A stretch of DNA of 64,000 nucleotides. Source: Megascapheus bottae (taxonomy: Eukaryota > Chordata > Mammalia > Rodentia > Geomyidae). The notes beneath the pieces were generated by a model. It saw only the letters and a program-made list of their open reading frames with translations. It did not search any database and was not told where the DNA came from. The number at the start of each line of letters is the position of its first letter. The stretch's first letter is position 1. Shown piece after piece: positions 11,243 through 22,629 of the stretch. The translations under genes were made by a program, and so were the position numbers. The stretch lies in assembly GCA_024803745.1 (NCBI GenBank), contig JANJXV010000189.1:674861-738860 (forward strand). The letters run 5' to 3'.

Positions 11243-11427
11243 TTCTAGTCCTGGCTTGAGCTCAGGGCCTGAGCACTATCCTTGGACTCTCTCAAGGCTG
11301 GAGCTCTACCACTTGAGCCACAGCACCACTTCTGGCTTTTTTCTATGTATGTGATACTGAGGAATCGAACTGGGATCTTCGTGAATGCTAGGCAAGCACT
11401 GTACCACTAGGCCAAACTCCCAGCTGG
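11243..11427 (-). mobile_element. Type I SINE
   Basis: Nearly complete dimer. Confidence 0.85.
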
Positions 11428-12390
11428 GAAAAGCTTTAAATGTAGAATGAAGACAGAATTTGAACTGACAGAGTACTTATTTAAAGGATAACATAATCAT
11501 AATTTTCCAACTGCAAAGCAACAGGATACATGATGATCATGTTAGGTCCTACTGGAGAATAAGAATTTTTATTTCAACTGAGGAGGAAATCTTTATCATT
11601 TAGAGAAACAATACAAAGGATTTTTGACCAAGCAATAGGGTAGTGACAGTTGTTTTCTCAACATATTGATGTTGCCTATCCTAGAACTATATAAAAAGGA
11701 AATCAAACGTTGCCTGTGTATCACATATCCTTTCACAATTGTTTATATATCCCTAAGAGTGCTTACTATACTGAAACCAGAGATTTGAACCCCAGACCTA
11801 AATTCCCAGCATTCTGGGCTGTCAGATCCAGCCACTTGCCACTATCCACTAAGATAGTAATGGTGAAGAGAAAGGACGCTTTTTATGGGTCACAAAGAGC
11901 CATGGGAAGGTAGAACTTAGGTTCATCTTCAGCCCTCTTTGGAGCAGATTCATGAGCTATAAGTTTAAATCAACAAAGCACTGGAGACCTTGGAAAGGTA
12001 GGTATGATGATTTAACACCCTAGATTTAGGGTGTCCTGGTTGACCATTATCTTAGTCCTTGTTTTGGGGAGGATCCAAAGACGTTGTTAGCTCTGTCATG
12101 AGGACACTCTGGCCTGTATTTCCTTTGGAACACTTTCCTCCAGCTGCCCTTGGAAAGTCCAGTTATTTCTAGATTCCACAGTGAGGGTAAGGTGGATGGC
12201 TTAGAGTGGTAAATGAAGTCAGGAATGTCAGGCTTTTCTCTTGCTCAAGTAAGAAGTCAGTGCTTTTCGGTAAATGCAGTTTTAAGCACCTGTTATATAC
12301 CCAAACAGGAAGACAACTGCAATACAATATATTCCTAGAAGCAGAATCACTCAATAAAGACTGAATATTTGTTTTTTAAAAATACCCATA
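11428..12390. other. Unique stretch
   Basis: About 1 kb without a recognised repeat or exon. TATAAAAAG at 11690-11698 has no supporting context. Confidence 0.4.
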
Positions 12391-12611
12391 TCCACTGATG
12401 GATCACACCTATAATCCTAGCTACACAGAGGTCTGAGATCTGAGGATGCAGCTTGAAGCCAGAAGAGAAGGAAAGTCTATGAGACTCTTATCTCCAATTA
12501 ATCACAGAAAAAGATAGAAGTGGAGATATGTTCTAGTAGTAGGGCACTAGCCTTGAGCAGAAAAAGCCCAGGGATAGCAAGCACCCAGGCCCTTGAGTTA
12601 AAACCCTGTGC
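12391..12611 (+). mobile_element. Type II SINE
   Basis: Full-length; abuts the next SINE head to tail. Confidence 0.8.
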
Positions 12612-12815
12612 TGGGTTGGGAGTTTGGCCTAGTGGTAGAGTGCTTGCCTAGCATGCACGAGGGCCTGGCTTTGATTCCTCAGTACCACATGCATGGAAAA
12701 GGCTGGAACGGGCTGAGTCTCAAGTGGTAGAGCTCTAGCCTTGACAAAGTCCAAGGACAGTGCTCAGGCCCCGAGTACAAGCCCTAAGACTGGCAAAAAA
12801 CAAAAAACAACAACA
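12612..12815 (+). mobile_element. Type I SINE
   Basis: Full-length, directly after a Type II copy; A/CAA-rich tail to 12828. Confidence 0.85.
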
Positions 12816-12847
12816 ACAGCAAAAACCACCTGTGCTAACACACACGC

Positions 12848-12903
<56 letters not shown>

Positions 12904-12905
12904 AA
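12848..12905 (+). repeat. (GAAA)n microsatellite
   Basis: About 14 uninterrupted units. Confidence 0.95.
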
Positions 12906-12930
12906 ATAATAGATTATATCCATAATAGCT

Positions 12931-13012
12931 TAGATGTGCATGTAGCTCAAGTGGTAGATGCCTGTTTGCTTGCAAGCAAGCTTGAGGCTCTGGGTTCAAT
13001 CCCTAGGACATA
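12931..13012 (+). mobile_element. ID monomer
   Basis: TAGCTCAAGTGGTAGATGCC and GGGTTCAATCCC are the A and B boxes. Single unit with no right monomer. Confidence 0.7.
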
Positions 13013-13034
13013 GAGAGAGGATTTATCTCCTTTC

Positions 13035-13200
13035 ATATGTTTAATTTGATCCTAAAGAATCCACTAAAAAAAGTAAAACCTATTAGCACTAATAAAAGAG
13101 TTCAGCAAAGCTGAATACACAAAAATAAGTTGCATTTTTATATACTAGCAATAAGCAAACTGAAAATGAAACTGTGAAAGCAATTTCACTTCATAGTAGA
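13035..13200 (+). mobile_element. L1 ORF2 fragment (reverse transcriptase region)
   Basis: GAGTTCAGCAAAGCTGAATA and TATATACTAGCAATAAGCAA resemble the L1 ORF2 stretch encoding the reverse-transcriptase core. It is broken by stops and frameshifts. Confidence 0.55.
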
Positions 13201-13859
13201 TCCCCAAAAGGGTGGGTGAGGAATGACAGAGAAAGGGGAATGGTTCAATAGGGATAAAAAATGGTGGACCTAATAGGTGGCAGATTAAATTGTGGCACCG
13301 GCTCAAACACTCTTCCCATAATGCCCTTGGTGCCTGCTCACCCAACGAAAAGAGCCAGGGCAGCATTTTGCACCAGCACAAAGCCCAAGGGGAGGAGCCC
13401 GGGACTCTAAAAACCAAATACTTTAGAGTAAGGGACAAGTATCTGGCCCCAATTAGTTAGAACTAGCAAAAAAGCAATTGAGGCGAAGGCCCATCAAACA
13501 GGAAACAGGCCCCTGTGCTTAGAACACATGCAATAGCAGAAGGCAGGCCCTCCCACTTTCACTCATGATGGGCAAAGCCTAACTGAACAAAACTTACCTC
13601 TGTGTGGAAAGGTTTCCCTAGTGAAAGATCACAGGGTAGCAAATCAAACCAAAGCTACCTCGAAGGGAGGGGAATACAGATCAGATAGGGTACAAGACCT
13701 GACAAAGAAGCCTTGGATTTTCCCTCCTGAGGTGACTGGGAACTCCCTTCTACTATTATCTGCTTTTAAAAAAACAACAACAAAAAAAAAACCTTATCAT
13801 TGCTGTCCTTTCACTTTCAAATAACCTTAATTCACTTTAAACATTGTCCTGCCTTTCTT
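13201..13859. other. Mostly unrecognised stretch
   Basis: 13570-13800 may belong to the family D LTR that resumes at 14350. No exon seen. Confidence 0.35.
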
Positions 13860-14104
13860 GTTTTTTTTTTGTTTTTTTTTTTTTTTTGTCCATCCTGGGG
13901 AGTTGAACTCTAGGCCTGAGCACTGTCCCTGAGCTCTTCAGTTCAAGACTAGGGCCCTATCACTGCACCACTTCCAGTTTTCTGGTGGTTAATTGGAGAT
14001 AAGAGTCTCACAGATTTCCGTGCCCAGGCTGGCTTTGAAACTCAATCTTCAGATCTCAGCGTCCTAAGTAACTAGAATTACAGATGTGAGCACCACCGCC
14101 AGGC
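13860..14104 (-). mobile_element. Type II SINE
   Basis: Full-length with a long T-rich (antisense A) tail. Confidence 0.85.
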
Positions 14105-14117
14105 TCGCCTTTGTTTT

Positions 14118-14346
14118 TGTTCCTTTGTTAGTAGGGTTTGAACTCTGCCTAGGTGCTGTCCCTGAGCTTTTCAGCTCAAAGCTACTGCCCTACCCTTGAG
14201 CCAAGCCCCACTTCCTGTTTTCTAGAGATTTATTGGAGATAAGAGTCTCAGGTCCTTTTGTGCCCAGGGTTGGCTTTGAACCTTGATCCTCAAATCTCCG
14301 ACTCCTGAGTAGCTAGGATTACAGGAGGGAGCCACCATGCGGGGCT
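14118..14346 (-). mobile_element. Type III SINE
   Basis: Carries the subfamily CTACCCTTGAGCCAAGCCCC phrase. Tandem with the preceding copy. Confidence 0.85.
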
Positions 14347-14349
14347 TGC

Positions 14350-14625
14350 CTTTTTGTTCTTTCAAGAGGGACAGGGGAAGAACCTGACACCTAACCATAT
14401 CAAGAACCCTCTCCCCAAACAAGGATTGAGATAATAATCCACTAGAACAAACCTGTGCCCAGGACTATTTAATAATTATGCATACCTTTTTTTCCTGCCT
14501 GCAAATATTTTGTCTATCTAAACCTAAAGCTCATGTCCCTATGCTGAAGATGGGATTGTTTGCCTCTTCTCTTGGCCCGCTGTGCCATATAATAAATCTC
14601 CTTTTTTATGCCTTCAAAAATAACA
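14350..14625 (+). mobile_element. LTR-like sequence, family D
   Basis: ACCTGTGCCCAGGACTATTT and TATAATAAATCTCC parallel the copy at 9890-10250. Two antisense SINEs (13860-14346) sit immediately upstream and probably split the element; 13570-13800 may be its 5' part. Confidence 0.45.
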
Positions 14626-15129
14626 ACAACAAAAAATTCCTGTGTGTCTAGTACACAGTGCAGATGATGTGGAGAAGCTCTCAGTCAGTCTCATGTGATC
14701 AGTTGTCTTAAAGTGATTGTGTATTTTGCTGCCCTTGTTTTGTGAAAATATGCCTCCCCCAAAAGCATAAAATAGGGTAAATGTGAATGTGGTTAAATGA
14801 CAAATGAAAACTTGAAATTTGTTGAAAGGCAGCATGACTTCAATGGAAGTTGAGTGGCATTATGGGAAAAATCAATAAAGCATCTGCAGGATTAAAAATA
14901 CAGAGCATGAAATTTGGAATGAGCACTATAAATGCATACATCTATAATTTGAGGCAAGGTAGCTAGATGAAGTAAATGCTGAAACCCACCACCCTCTCCT
15001 ATCACTAAGAGTCAGTCCCCAGGAGTTCTTTCTCTTCCTGCATCCCCTTTTAAGATTAAAAGGGACCATAAGGAGTTAATGTAACAGGAGACATAGGTGA
15101 GACAGGAGAATTATGAATTGTTTTGGCCA
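14626..15129. other. Unique stretch
   Basis: Nothing recognised. Confidence 0.35.
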
Positions 15130-15354
15130 GTAACATGTCCTGTGACTTGAACTCAGGGCCTGGGTACTGCCCCTGTGATTTTTTGCTCAAGGCTAGTAGC
15201 ATTTGAGCCACACCTCCACTTTCTGACTTTTTGGTGGTTAATTGGAGATAGGAGTTTCATGGACTTTCCTGCCTGGACTGGCTTTGAACCATGATCGTCA
15301 GATCTCAGCCTGTTGAGTAGCTAGGATTACAGGCATGAGTCACCCATGCTCAGC
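15130..15354 (-). mobile_element. Type II SINE
   Basis: Full-length, moderately diverged. Confidence 0.85.
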
Positions 15355-16079
15355 AACTACATGATTTTTAATAAATATAGAAAGCTCTAGACAACAGAAG
15401 TTGAAACCTAAGAAGCAACTACACAGAACAGGTAAGCTTTTCTTCCACTTAAATGCTAAGTTACAAATTCTCGAAGGCCTAAGGTAGCAAGTAGGGCTGC
15501 TCTCTAAAACTGCAGTGAAATCTTGACAATTCTGTGAGTAGGTAGTGTAGCCAGCTCAATGATTATGTGGCTATACTAGGATGCTTAAAGGTATTTATTC
15601 ACACTCATACAGCTCTTATATTTCCAACACTCTAGCAGTGTCACACATTTAATAATAATGAGTCTTTATCACAGCACTAGGCCAACTGTCTGTCCCAGGA
15701 CTGCTTATCTGTCACTTTACTTGTTCTGAGGTTGAATGGCACACAAGTCAGAATGTTGCTCAGTCCAATAGGCTCTGATGGTGGCTGGCTGTTCAGGGAG
15801 TTCTGGTGTCACAGCCTTCTGCTGGTCTATAAGATGTGTCTCTCTACTCCTTATCTGTTTGCATATTTCAAGTACCCCCTAGGTCTTGCTGGCTCCTTGG
15901 TGTAAGCAGTCCTGGGTTTGTTTACTGTATGCTATGCTCCTAACAAGGGGCCAGCCATCTGTAAGCAATGTAGTGCATGAAATTGACATGGCTGTCTTTA
16001 AGTCTAACAATGTGTGCCCTTCACTGCTCAGCAGCCCAGGGAAGTTCTTTACAAAGTACATTAAAAAAATAAATAAATA
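15355..16079. other. Unique stretch
   Basis: No gene or repeat recognised. Confidence 0.4.
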
Positions 16080-16270
16080 AAAATGTCACATCTGGAATCC
16101 TAGCTACTCAAAGCCAGCCCAGGCTGAAAAGTCCCCACGAGTATCTTAACTCCAATTAACCATCAGAAAACCAGAAATAAAGCTATGGCTCAAAGTAGAG
16201 TAGTGGCCTTGTGCAAAAGAACTCAGGGATCAGAGCCCAGGCCCTGAGTTCAAGCTCCATGACCAAAACA
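16080..16270 (+). mobile_element. Type II SINE, head shortened
   Basis: The middle of the head is deleted (ACTACTCAAAGCCAGCC junction); the tail is complete. Confidence 0.75.
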
Positions 16271-16289
16271 GAAAAATGTCTGTTGGTAA

Positions 16290-16427
16290 AAGGCTTCAAT
16301 TCAAGGCTCGAATTCAGGACTCTATTCACTTGGCTTTTCCCTCATGTCTGGCACTTTTACAATTTGAACCATGCTTCCAGTCTGGCATTTTGTTGGCTAA
16401 TTTGAAGTAGAATCTCCTGAACTTTTC
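16290..16427 (-). mobile_element. Type II SINE, outer part 1
   Basis: Host of the nested Type III copy; continues at 16698. Confidence 0.7.
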
Positions 16428-16697
16428 TTTTCTTTTTCTTTCTTTATTTCTTTTCTTTTCTTTTTTTTTTTTTTTGTGGGTCATGGGGCTTGAACTCTGC
16501 CTAGGTGTTGTCCCTGAGCTCTTCAGCTCAAGGCTACCGCCCTACCCTTGAGCCAAGCCCCACTTCTCATTTTCTAGAGGTTAATTGGAGATAAGAGTCT
16601 CAGGTCCTTTTGTGCCCAGGCTGGCTTTGAACCTTGATCCTCAGATCTCAGCCTCCTGAGCAGTTAGGATGATAGGTGTGAGCCACCCTACCCGGCT
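16428..16697 (-). mobile_element. Type III SINE nested in a Type II SINE
   Basis: Full-length with a long T-rich tail. Flanked by AATCTCCTGAACTTTTC (16411-16427) and AATCTCTCCTGAACTTTTC (16698-16716), its target duplication. Confidence 0.9.
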
Positions 16698-16802
16698 AAT
16701 CTCTCCTGAACTTTTCTGTGCAGGCTGCCCTCAAACCTCCATCCTCCAGGTCTCAGCCTCCTTAGTAGCTAAGATTACAATTGTGAGCCACCTTACTGGC
16801 AC
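16698..16802 (-). mobile_element. Type II SINE, outer part 2
   Basis: Remaining 7SL-like head of the copy broken at 16427. Confidence 0.75.
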
Positions 16803-16889
16803 AAAGTACATTTTTTTTTTTTTTAACATGCTTGGGAGTCCCTCTTTGTATACACAGTCAACTTGCTGGAGCAAGTTTTGTTTGTTTTG

Positions 16890-17007
16890 CTTTGTGTAGA
16901 CAAGGTTTTGCTACATAGACAATGCTGGCCTGGCCAGGAATTTTAGATCTTTTGCCTCAGGCACCCAAGTACTGGGATAATGGGTATTTGCCACTATGCC
17001 TAGCTAA
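16890..17007 (-). mobile_element. 7SL monomer (B1-like)
   Basis: CTACATAGACAATGCTGGCC and TGCCACTATGCCTAGCT are antisense B1. No right monomer. Confidence 0.75.
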
Positions 17008-17631
17008 AATTTTTTATTTCAACTAAATACTTACCTTATCCAAACTGCACATTTAAAATTGGGTAAATTTAAAAAAAAAATCCTAGAACTTACTGAAGCT
17101 AAACTTATATTCGTCTATTTATATTGCTAGCAAACCATTAAATAAATTTTAAGGAACTGTTTTTATACTATAAACTTCCTTACTTCAAACTCTTTACAAG
17201 TTATTTCATTTCCATTGTACGAACCTGGGTTGTTTGATTAGCAAATATCATTTTTCCATGGAGTCAGTTATCTTCACAAATGAATGTATGGCAGATTTTC
17301 TGAAGGGTCTGAACTTGTTTGCAAAGATTAAAGCTTGCCTTTAAAATAAAAAAAAAAGGTCAAATTAGTTGTTTCTTTGCACATTTATACTGAAATCTAA
17401 ACTGTCAAGCCCACAGTCACTCAAAGTTTAAACAACTTAAACTACCAAACACACCACACAACTATCCTTTAACATCCAAAATATTAATGCTATGTGTTAT
17501 ATTTACTTTGTTCAGTTCTTACTTTTGTATTAAAGAATTTATTAACATTGATTTTTACATCATATTTCAAATGTCATGGTTAACAAAGTATTCAAGAAGG
17601 GAATCAGTTCTTACTTTTTAAAAATCATCCT
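17008..17631. other. AT-rich unique stretch
   Basis: No coding sign. Several TTAAA/TAAAT-rich patches; might hold non-coding conserved DNA, but this cannot be judged here. Confidence 0.35.
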
Positions 17632-17818
17632 GGTGCTGGGAGTTTGACCTAGTGGTAAGAGTGCCAGCTTAGCATACACAAAAATCCAGGTTCGATTCCT
17701 TGGTACCACATATATAGAAAAAAGCTGGAAATGGTGCTGTGACTCAAGTGATAGGGCTCTAGCCTTGAGAAAGTCCAAGAACAGGGCTCAGGCCCTGAGT
17801 TCAAGGCCCAGTAGTCAC
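17632..17818 (+). mobile_element. Type I SINE
   Basis: Full-length, ends in a short CA run. Confidence 0.85.
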
Positions 17819-18124
17819 ACACACACACCCCTTCTTGGATTAAGACACAATCATTATATCACACTTGGAAGATGGGGTGTAGGGTGTGGATGGTGGTTGA
17901 GGCCTCAACTGCTCTACCATGAAGCCATACCTCTAGCCTCATGTGATCACACATGATACAATTGTTTTCCTGACAATTTGTATATGTGGTCATTTTGACA
18001 TTTGAGATAGAGGTAATTCACACTCATATAACCTTTATTGTGGTATATTGCTGTAGTTGTTCTACTTCATTTTGAGGTATTTGCTAATCTCTTACTGTTT
18101 CTAACATAAATTAAACTTTAACGT

Positions 18125-18512
18125 AGGCGCGTATGGCTAGGAATAAACATGGTTCAGATAAGATTTGGAGCCAGTAATAGGGCTAAGTATTCACTGAGAG
18201 TCCTAGCACAATCCCCTGTGGGAAACATGCCTGAAACCAGTAATTATCTGATTGCCAGTCACCTGACTGTGTGTTCACAAGGGATCCCAGGCTCTGAGGT
18301 CACTTCCTCATGCACTAAGGTCCTGCCTTCCACCTTTCCCTATGTAATCTGGCTCAACACAAGTCCTTTCCTTTCTTTTTGAACTTTTTCCTTCTCGGTC
18401 TCTGTGCACCTCCATCTCAGGTGGACCCTCAGTTTGTTCTCTCTCCAATAAACTCTTTTCTGTCTGAACCATGTGGTGAGTTTACTTTCCATCGAAACTT
18501 AACCACAACCAC
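18125..18512 (+). mobile_element. LTR-like sequence, family C
   Basis: Promoter-like U3 followed by CCAATAAACTCTTTTCTGTC near 18443 and a TG/CA-rich end. This R-U5 layout is typical of ERV1 LTRs. No target duplication was identified. Confidence 0.5.
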
Positions 18513-18745
18513 AGGCTAAGTGTCAGTGGCTCCAACCTTTAATCCTAGCTACTCAGGAGCCTGAGATCTGTGGATGGTGGTTTGAAGCCAGCCCAAGCAG
18601 AAAAGGCTGCCACCCACTTATTTCCAATTAACTGCCAGAAAAACGGAAGTAGTACTATGGTTCAAAATGGTAGAGGAGACTTGAGCAAGAAAAGCCCAGG
18701 GATAGCACCCAGACCCTGAGTTCAAGCCCCATGATCAACAACAAA
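18513..18745 (+). mobile_element. Type II SINE
   Basis: Full-length with a CAA/AAAT tail. Confidence 0.8.
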
Positions 18746-18778
18746 ATAAACAAGTAAATAAATAAACACTAGTTTTCT

Positions 18779-18937
18779 GAGTGCTGGTGGCTCATACCTA
18801 TAATCTTAGCTACTCAGAAGGCTGAGATCTGAGAATTGAAGTTCAAAGCCAGCCTAGACAGGAAAGTCAATGAGATTCTTATCTCTAGTTACCACTGGAA
18901 AGTCAGAAGCGAAGCTGTGGCTCAAATGATAGCCATA

Positions 18938-18940
<3 letters not shown>
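18779..18940 (+). mobile_element. Type II SINE, outer part 1
   Basis: Head and start of the tail; broken by the next element. Confidence 0.8.
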
Positions 18941-18974
<34 letters not shown>

Positions 18975-19142
18975 CAGTCCCAAGGCTTGAACTCAGGGCC
19001 TGGGCACTGTCCTTGGGCTTTTTCAAGGCTAGCACCACAGCACCACTTCTGGCCTTTTCTGTGTCTGTGATACTGAGGAATTGAACTCAATATTTCATGC
19101 GTACTAGGCAGGTACTCTCCCACTGGACTACACTCCTGGCCC
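18941..19142 (-). mobile_element. Type I SINE nested in a Type II SINE
   Basis: Inserted in the opposite orientation. The T29 run is its antisense A tail. AGCTCT-like sequence on both sides is the probable duplication. Confidence 0.85.
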
Positions 19143-19215
19143 CTAGACAGAGCTCTTGAGAGTAAAAAGTAAGGGACAGTACCCAGGCCCGAAGTACAAG
19201 CTCAATTATGGGTAT
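19143..19215 (+). mobile_element. Type II SINE, outer part 2
   Basis: Rest of the tail interrupted at 18940. Confidence 0.7.
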
Positions 19216-19567
19216 ATTTTTTTTAATAGCACTTCTAGATTCACAACAACAGTGGATTAGTACTTTTCCTCCTTGCTTTAAAACTTGGTAGTTTGTTTCT
19301 TTTTAGGAACAACTTGAATAGCATTCAATTGTTGGGACATAAGCAATTTTTTAAATCTAAAATTACTTTATACTTTTCTCCCTTCACTTGGCCTTCCAAT
19401 TAAATGTCCAAAGATTGTTATTATCATTGGGGAGAGGGACACTGTGCTTTGCTACTTTGTCATTTCTATTGCAGAAGGTTCCAGAAAACAGAGGAGGGAG
19501 GGATGCAATTTATCACTGTCCTTAGCAGATGTCACTATTATGCCTAATATTTATTTGTTGTTTCTTC
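19216..19567. other. Unique stretch
   Basis: Nothing recognised. Confidence 0.35.
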
Positions 19568-19798
19568 TCTTTTTTTTTACCCATCCTACGGCTTGAACTC
19601 TGGGCCCAAGCTCTATTCTGACTCAAGGCTAGTGCTCTACCATTTGAACCACAGTGCTACTTCTGGCTTCTTCTGAATAGTTTATTGGAAGTAAAAGTCT
19701 CACAGACTTTCTTGCTCAGATTGGCTTAGAACTGTGGTCCTCAGATCTCTACCTTCTGACTAGCTAAGTTTACAGGTGTGAGCCATAGGTGTCCAGCT
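19568..19798 (-). mobile_element. Type II SINE
   Basis: Full-length, diverged. Confidence 0.8.
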
Positions 19799-20218
19799 AT
19801 GCTTAATATTTTTAACCAAGGCAATGACTGATCTCATCCCCTTGTAATACCTTATAGTGTTCAGCACCATAAAATGTATCATTTTCTTCAAAGCTTTTCT
19901 CTTTATATCTCCTCCTCTATAAATTATGTTAGCTTGATTTTTTTTTACTTATGGTTCTGTGCCTAGGGGTCAAATAAAGCATGTTATTTCTCACAACAAT
20001 ATTGGAACTTCTTTATTTCTGTCTGATTTATAAAAAGTTTGCTTGCCTCAAAGTTCATATTGTTAATATCTTCATGGCTAACTAATAAAATGCCATAGAA
20101 TTATTATGTTTTGAGTATCATTCTAAGTCTTTCAAAAGTATTGTGTAAGCCATCTTTCCATGAGTGTAACAAAATGCCTGGGATGATGAAACTGAAGAGG
20201 AAAGACTTAATTAAATTA
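19799..20218. other. Unique stretch
   Basis: AT-rich, nothing recognised. Confidence 0.35.
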
Positions 20219-20300
20219 GACCCTAGTGATTCATGCCTCTAATCTTAGCTATTCAGGAGGTTGAAATATGAACATCATAGTTCCAAACCAACCAAGGCAT
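20219..20300 (+). mobile_element. Type II SINE head, outer part 1
   Basis: Continues at 20686 after a microsatellite and a nested SINE. Confidence 0.65.
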
Positions 20301-20339
20301 AGAAAGAAAGAAAGAAGGAAGGAAGGAAGGAAGGAAGGA

Positions 20340-20387
<48 letters not shown>
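20301..20387 (+). repeat. (GAAA)n/(GGAA)n microsatellite, part 1
   Basis: Mixed GAAA and GGAA units. The array resumes at 20635 beyond the SINE. Confidence 0.9.
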
Positions 20388-20632
20388 GGCCAGGAGTTTG
20401 GCCTAGTGGTTAAAGTGCTTGCCTAGCATGCACGAAGACCCGGGTTCAATTCCTCGGTACCACATACATAGAAAAAAGCCGGAAGTGGTGCTGAGACTCA
20501 AGTGGTAGAGCTCTAGCCTCGAGAAAGTCCAAGAACAGTGCTCAGGCCCTGAGCTCAAGCCCAGGACTGGCAAAAAAAAAAAAAAAAAAAAAAAAAAAAG
20601 CATCCAGAAACAAAAAATATAAAAAAAAAAAA
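20388..20632 (+). mobile_element. Type I SINE, young full-length copy
   Basis: Close to consensus: intact A-box TGGCCTAGTGGTTAAAG, B-box GGTTCAATTCC, uninterrupted right monomer and a long A tail. It split a GAAA array. Confidence 0.95.
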
Positions 20633-20634
20633 AA

Positions 20635-20672
20635 AAGAAAGGAAGGAAGGAAGAAAGAAAGAAAGGAAGGCA
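20635..20672 (+). repeat. (GAAA)n/(GGAA)n microsatellite, part 2
   Basis: Continuation of the array broken by the SINE. Confidence 0.85.
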
Positions 20673-20685
20673 GGGGAAAAAAAAT

Positions 20686-20808
20686 CCATGAGACTCTTTT
20701 CTGTCATTAACCAAAAAATGCCAGAAGTGAAGATGTGACTCAAGTGGTTGAGTGTCAGCCTTGAACCCAAGTGTGTGAGGACCTGAGTTCAAGCCCAGTA
20801 TTGGTTAA
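20686..20808 (+). mobile_element. Type II SINE, outer part 2
   Basis: AATCCATGAGACTC linker and right monomer of the copy begun at 20219. Confidence 0.7.
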
Positions 20809-20825
20809 AAAAAAAAAAAAGGAAA

Positions 20826-21095
20826 AGCTGGGTGCGGTGACTCACACCTGTAATCCTAGCTACTCAGGAGGCTGAGATCTGAGGATCAAGGTTCAAAAGG
20901 ACCTGAGACTCTTATCTCCAATTAACCCCTAGAAAACTGGAAATGGGGCTTGGCTCAAGAGTAGAGTGGTAGCCTTGAGCTAAAGAGCTCAGGGACAGTG
21001 CCCAGACCCAGGGATAGAACGGTAGCCTTAAGCTGAAGAGCCTAGGAACAGTGCCCAGGCTGAGTTCAACCCCTATGACCCACAAAAATAAAGAA
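20826..21095 (+). mobile_element. Type III SINE with duplicated right monomer
   Basis: The tail phrase GGTAGCCTTGAGCTAAAGAG recurs about 50 bases later (GGTAGCCTTAAGCTGAAGAG), with the join in CCCAGGGATAGAACGG. The same arrangement occurs at 45086-45358. Confidence 0.9.
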
Positions 21096-21489
21096 AGAAA
21101 GAAATGTTTTAAAAAAAAAAGAGGAAAGGTTTACCTGGTTAACAGGTCCAGAGATTCTTGTCCACAGTGGAGTGGCATCACTGCTTTGGTTTTGTGGTGA
21201 AGCAGTGCATCATGCAGATAACCCATGGTAGAGAGAAGCTGTTCGCTGTTCATCTTACAGTGTCTAGGAGGCAAACAGACAGGGAAGAAGGTCCTAATGG
21301 CACCTTTATGGGCATAATTTCAATGCCCTAACTTCCCTCCAAAAGGTTCTACTACTTGCCATAGCATCACAGCCTGACAATCAAAATTCTAGCATATAAG
21401 ACTTAGGGAGACTTCATATCCAAACTACAGCATGTGCTAACATTTTTATAACATTCTTTTAAGATATACATCATTGTGATGATCAATTA
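21096..21489. other. Unique stretch
   Basis: No gene seen. Confidence 0.35.
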
Positions 21490-21565
21490 ATAATGAGTCA
21501 ATTGAGGCTCAGAGAATTAAGGAATTTGCCTGAGCCTCCACAGCTGGCAGTGACTGGACAAGAAT
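21490..21565 (+). mobile_element. MIR-like fragment
   Basis: TTGAGGCTCAGAGAATTAAG followed by ACAGCTGGCAGTGACTGGAC matches the MIR 3' core. Confidence 0.5.
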
Positions 21566-21570
21566 GAATA

Positions 21571-21572
21571 CA

Positions 21573-21617
<45 letters not shown>
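21571..21617 (+). repeat. (CA)n microsatellite
   Basis: About 22 units, abutting an antisense SINE. Confidence 0.95.
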
Positions 21618-21619
<2 letters not shown>

Positions 21620-21832
21620 TGTTATGGGCTTGAACTCAGAGCCTGAGCACTGTCCCTGAGCTTTTTTGCTCATGGCTAGTGCTCTACCACTTAGTGCCAC
21701 TTCTGGTTTTCTAGTGGTTAATGGGATATCAGTTTCATGGACTTTACTGTCAGGCTGGCTTGAATGACAGTCATCAGATCTCAGCCTCCTGAGTAGTTAG
21801 GATTATAGGCAAGAGCCTCTGGTGCTCAGCTC
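21618..21832 (-). mobile_element. Type II SINE
   Basis: Full-length; its 3' tail has become the CA array. Confidence 0.8.
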
Positions 21833-21934
21833 AGAATTTTAAATTCTGTTGCACTGTGATTGTCCTTAAATTTATTTAGTCCTTAAATGTATTTAGCCAC
21901 AAACAGAAGTTGGAATTATTCAGAACTAATGATA

Positions 21935-22290
21935 TTGCTGCAGAATATGTATGTCCTCTGCTCCTCCAAATTTACGTGTTGACATCTTAACCTTGAAGGC
22001 AGTGGTATAAAGACATTAGGATGGACCTCTGGGAGGTGATTAGGTGATGAGTGATTATATCAGTCCATTGTCCAGGACTTTAAGAGAAATTCCAGAGACT
22101 GGAGACGTTATAAAGATAAGAAGCTTCTAAAGGGGATACTAAAGGGTTAAGATATGGAAGCTGTGTGAGTTCAACTTTGGAAATGCTGAGTTATGGCCCA
22201 CAGCATGAAGAATGGGAGCAAGTGGGAGACAAGAGGCTAGAATGACTAGGAAGGAGGGTGATGCTGTTCTTCTAACAACTCTTTCTCAAA
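21935..22290 (+). mobile_element. MaLR-like LTR fragment
   Basis: CCTCTGGGAGGTGATTAGGT with the preceding TTGACATCTTAACC matches the diagnostic centre of mammalian MLT/MST LTRs. Confidence 0.5.
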
Positions 22291-22309
22291 AATAAAGCAA
22301 GAAGCGCCC

Positions 22310-22525
22310 AGCTATGAGCACTGCTGGCTCATGGCTGCATTCCTAGCTACCCAGAAAGCTAAGATCTGAGGATCATGGTTTGAATCCAGCCAGGGCAAGA
22401 AAGTCCATGAGATTTGTCTCCAATTAATCACCCCAAAACTGGAAGTAGAGCTGTGGCTCAAAGTAGCATAGAAAAGCACTCAGGGACAGTACCCAGGCCC
22501 TGAGTTCAAGCCCTGTGACTAACCA
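22310..22525 (+). mobile_element. Type II SINE
   Basis: Full-length, small deletion at the tail start. Confidence 0.8.
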
Positions 22526-22629
22526 AAAAGAAGCAAACAAACAGTAGAGCAAGGTTACATGAGAAGTACCTTGACTTGTAATGACTCCTTACTGGGTCCA
22601 CCTCTCAACAGTCCTCTACTACCTCTATA

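Noticed and set aside
20388..20470. tRNA gene
   Set aside because: The A and B boxes belong to the ID-like head of a SINE; no cloverleaf with a proper anticodon arm, and the same sequence recurs many times.
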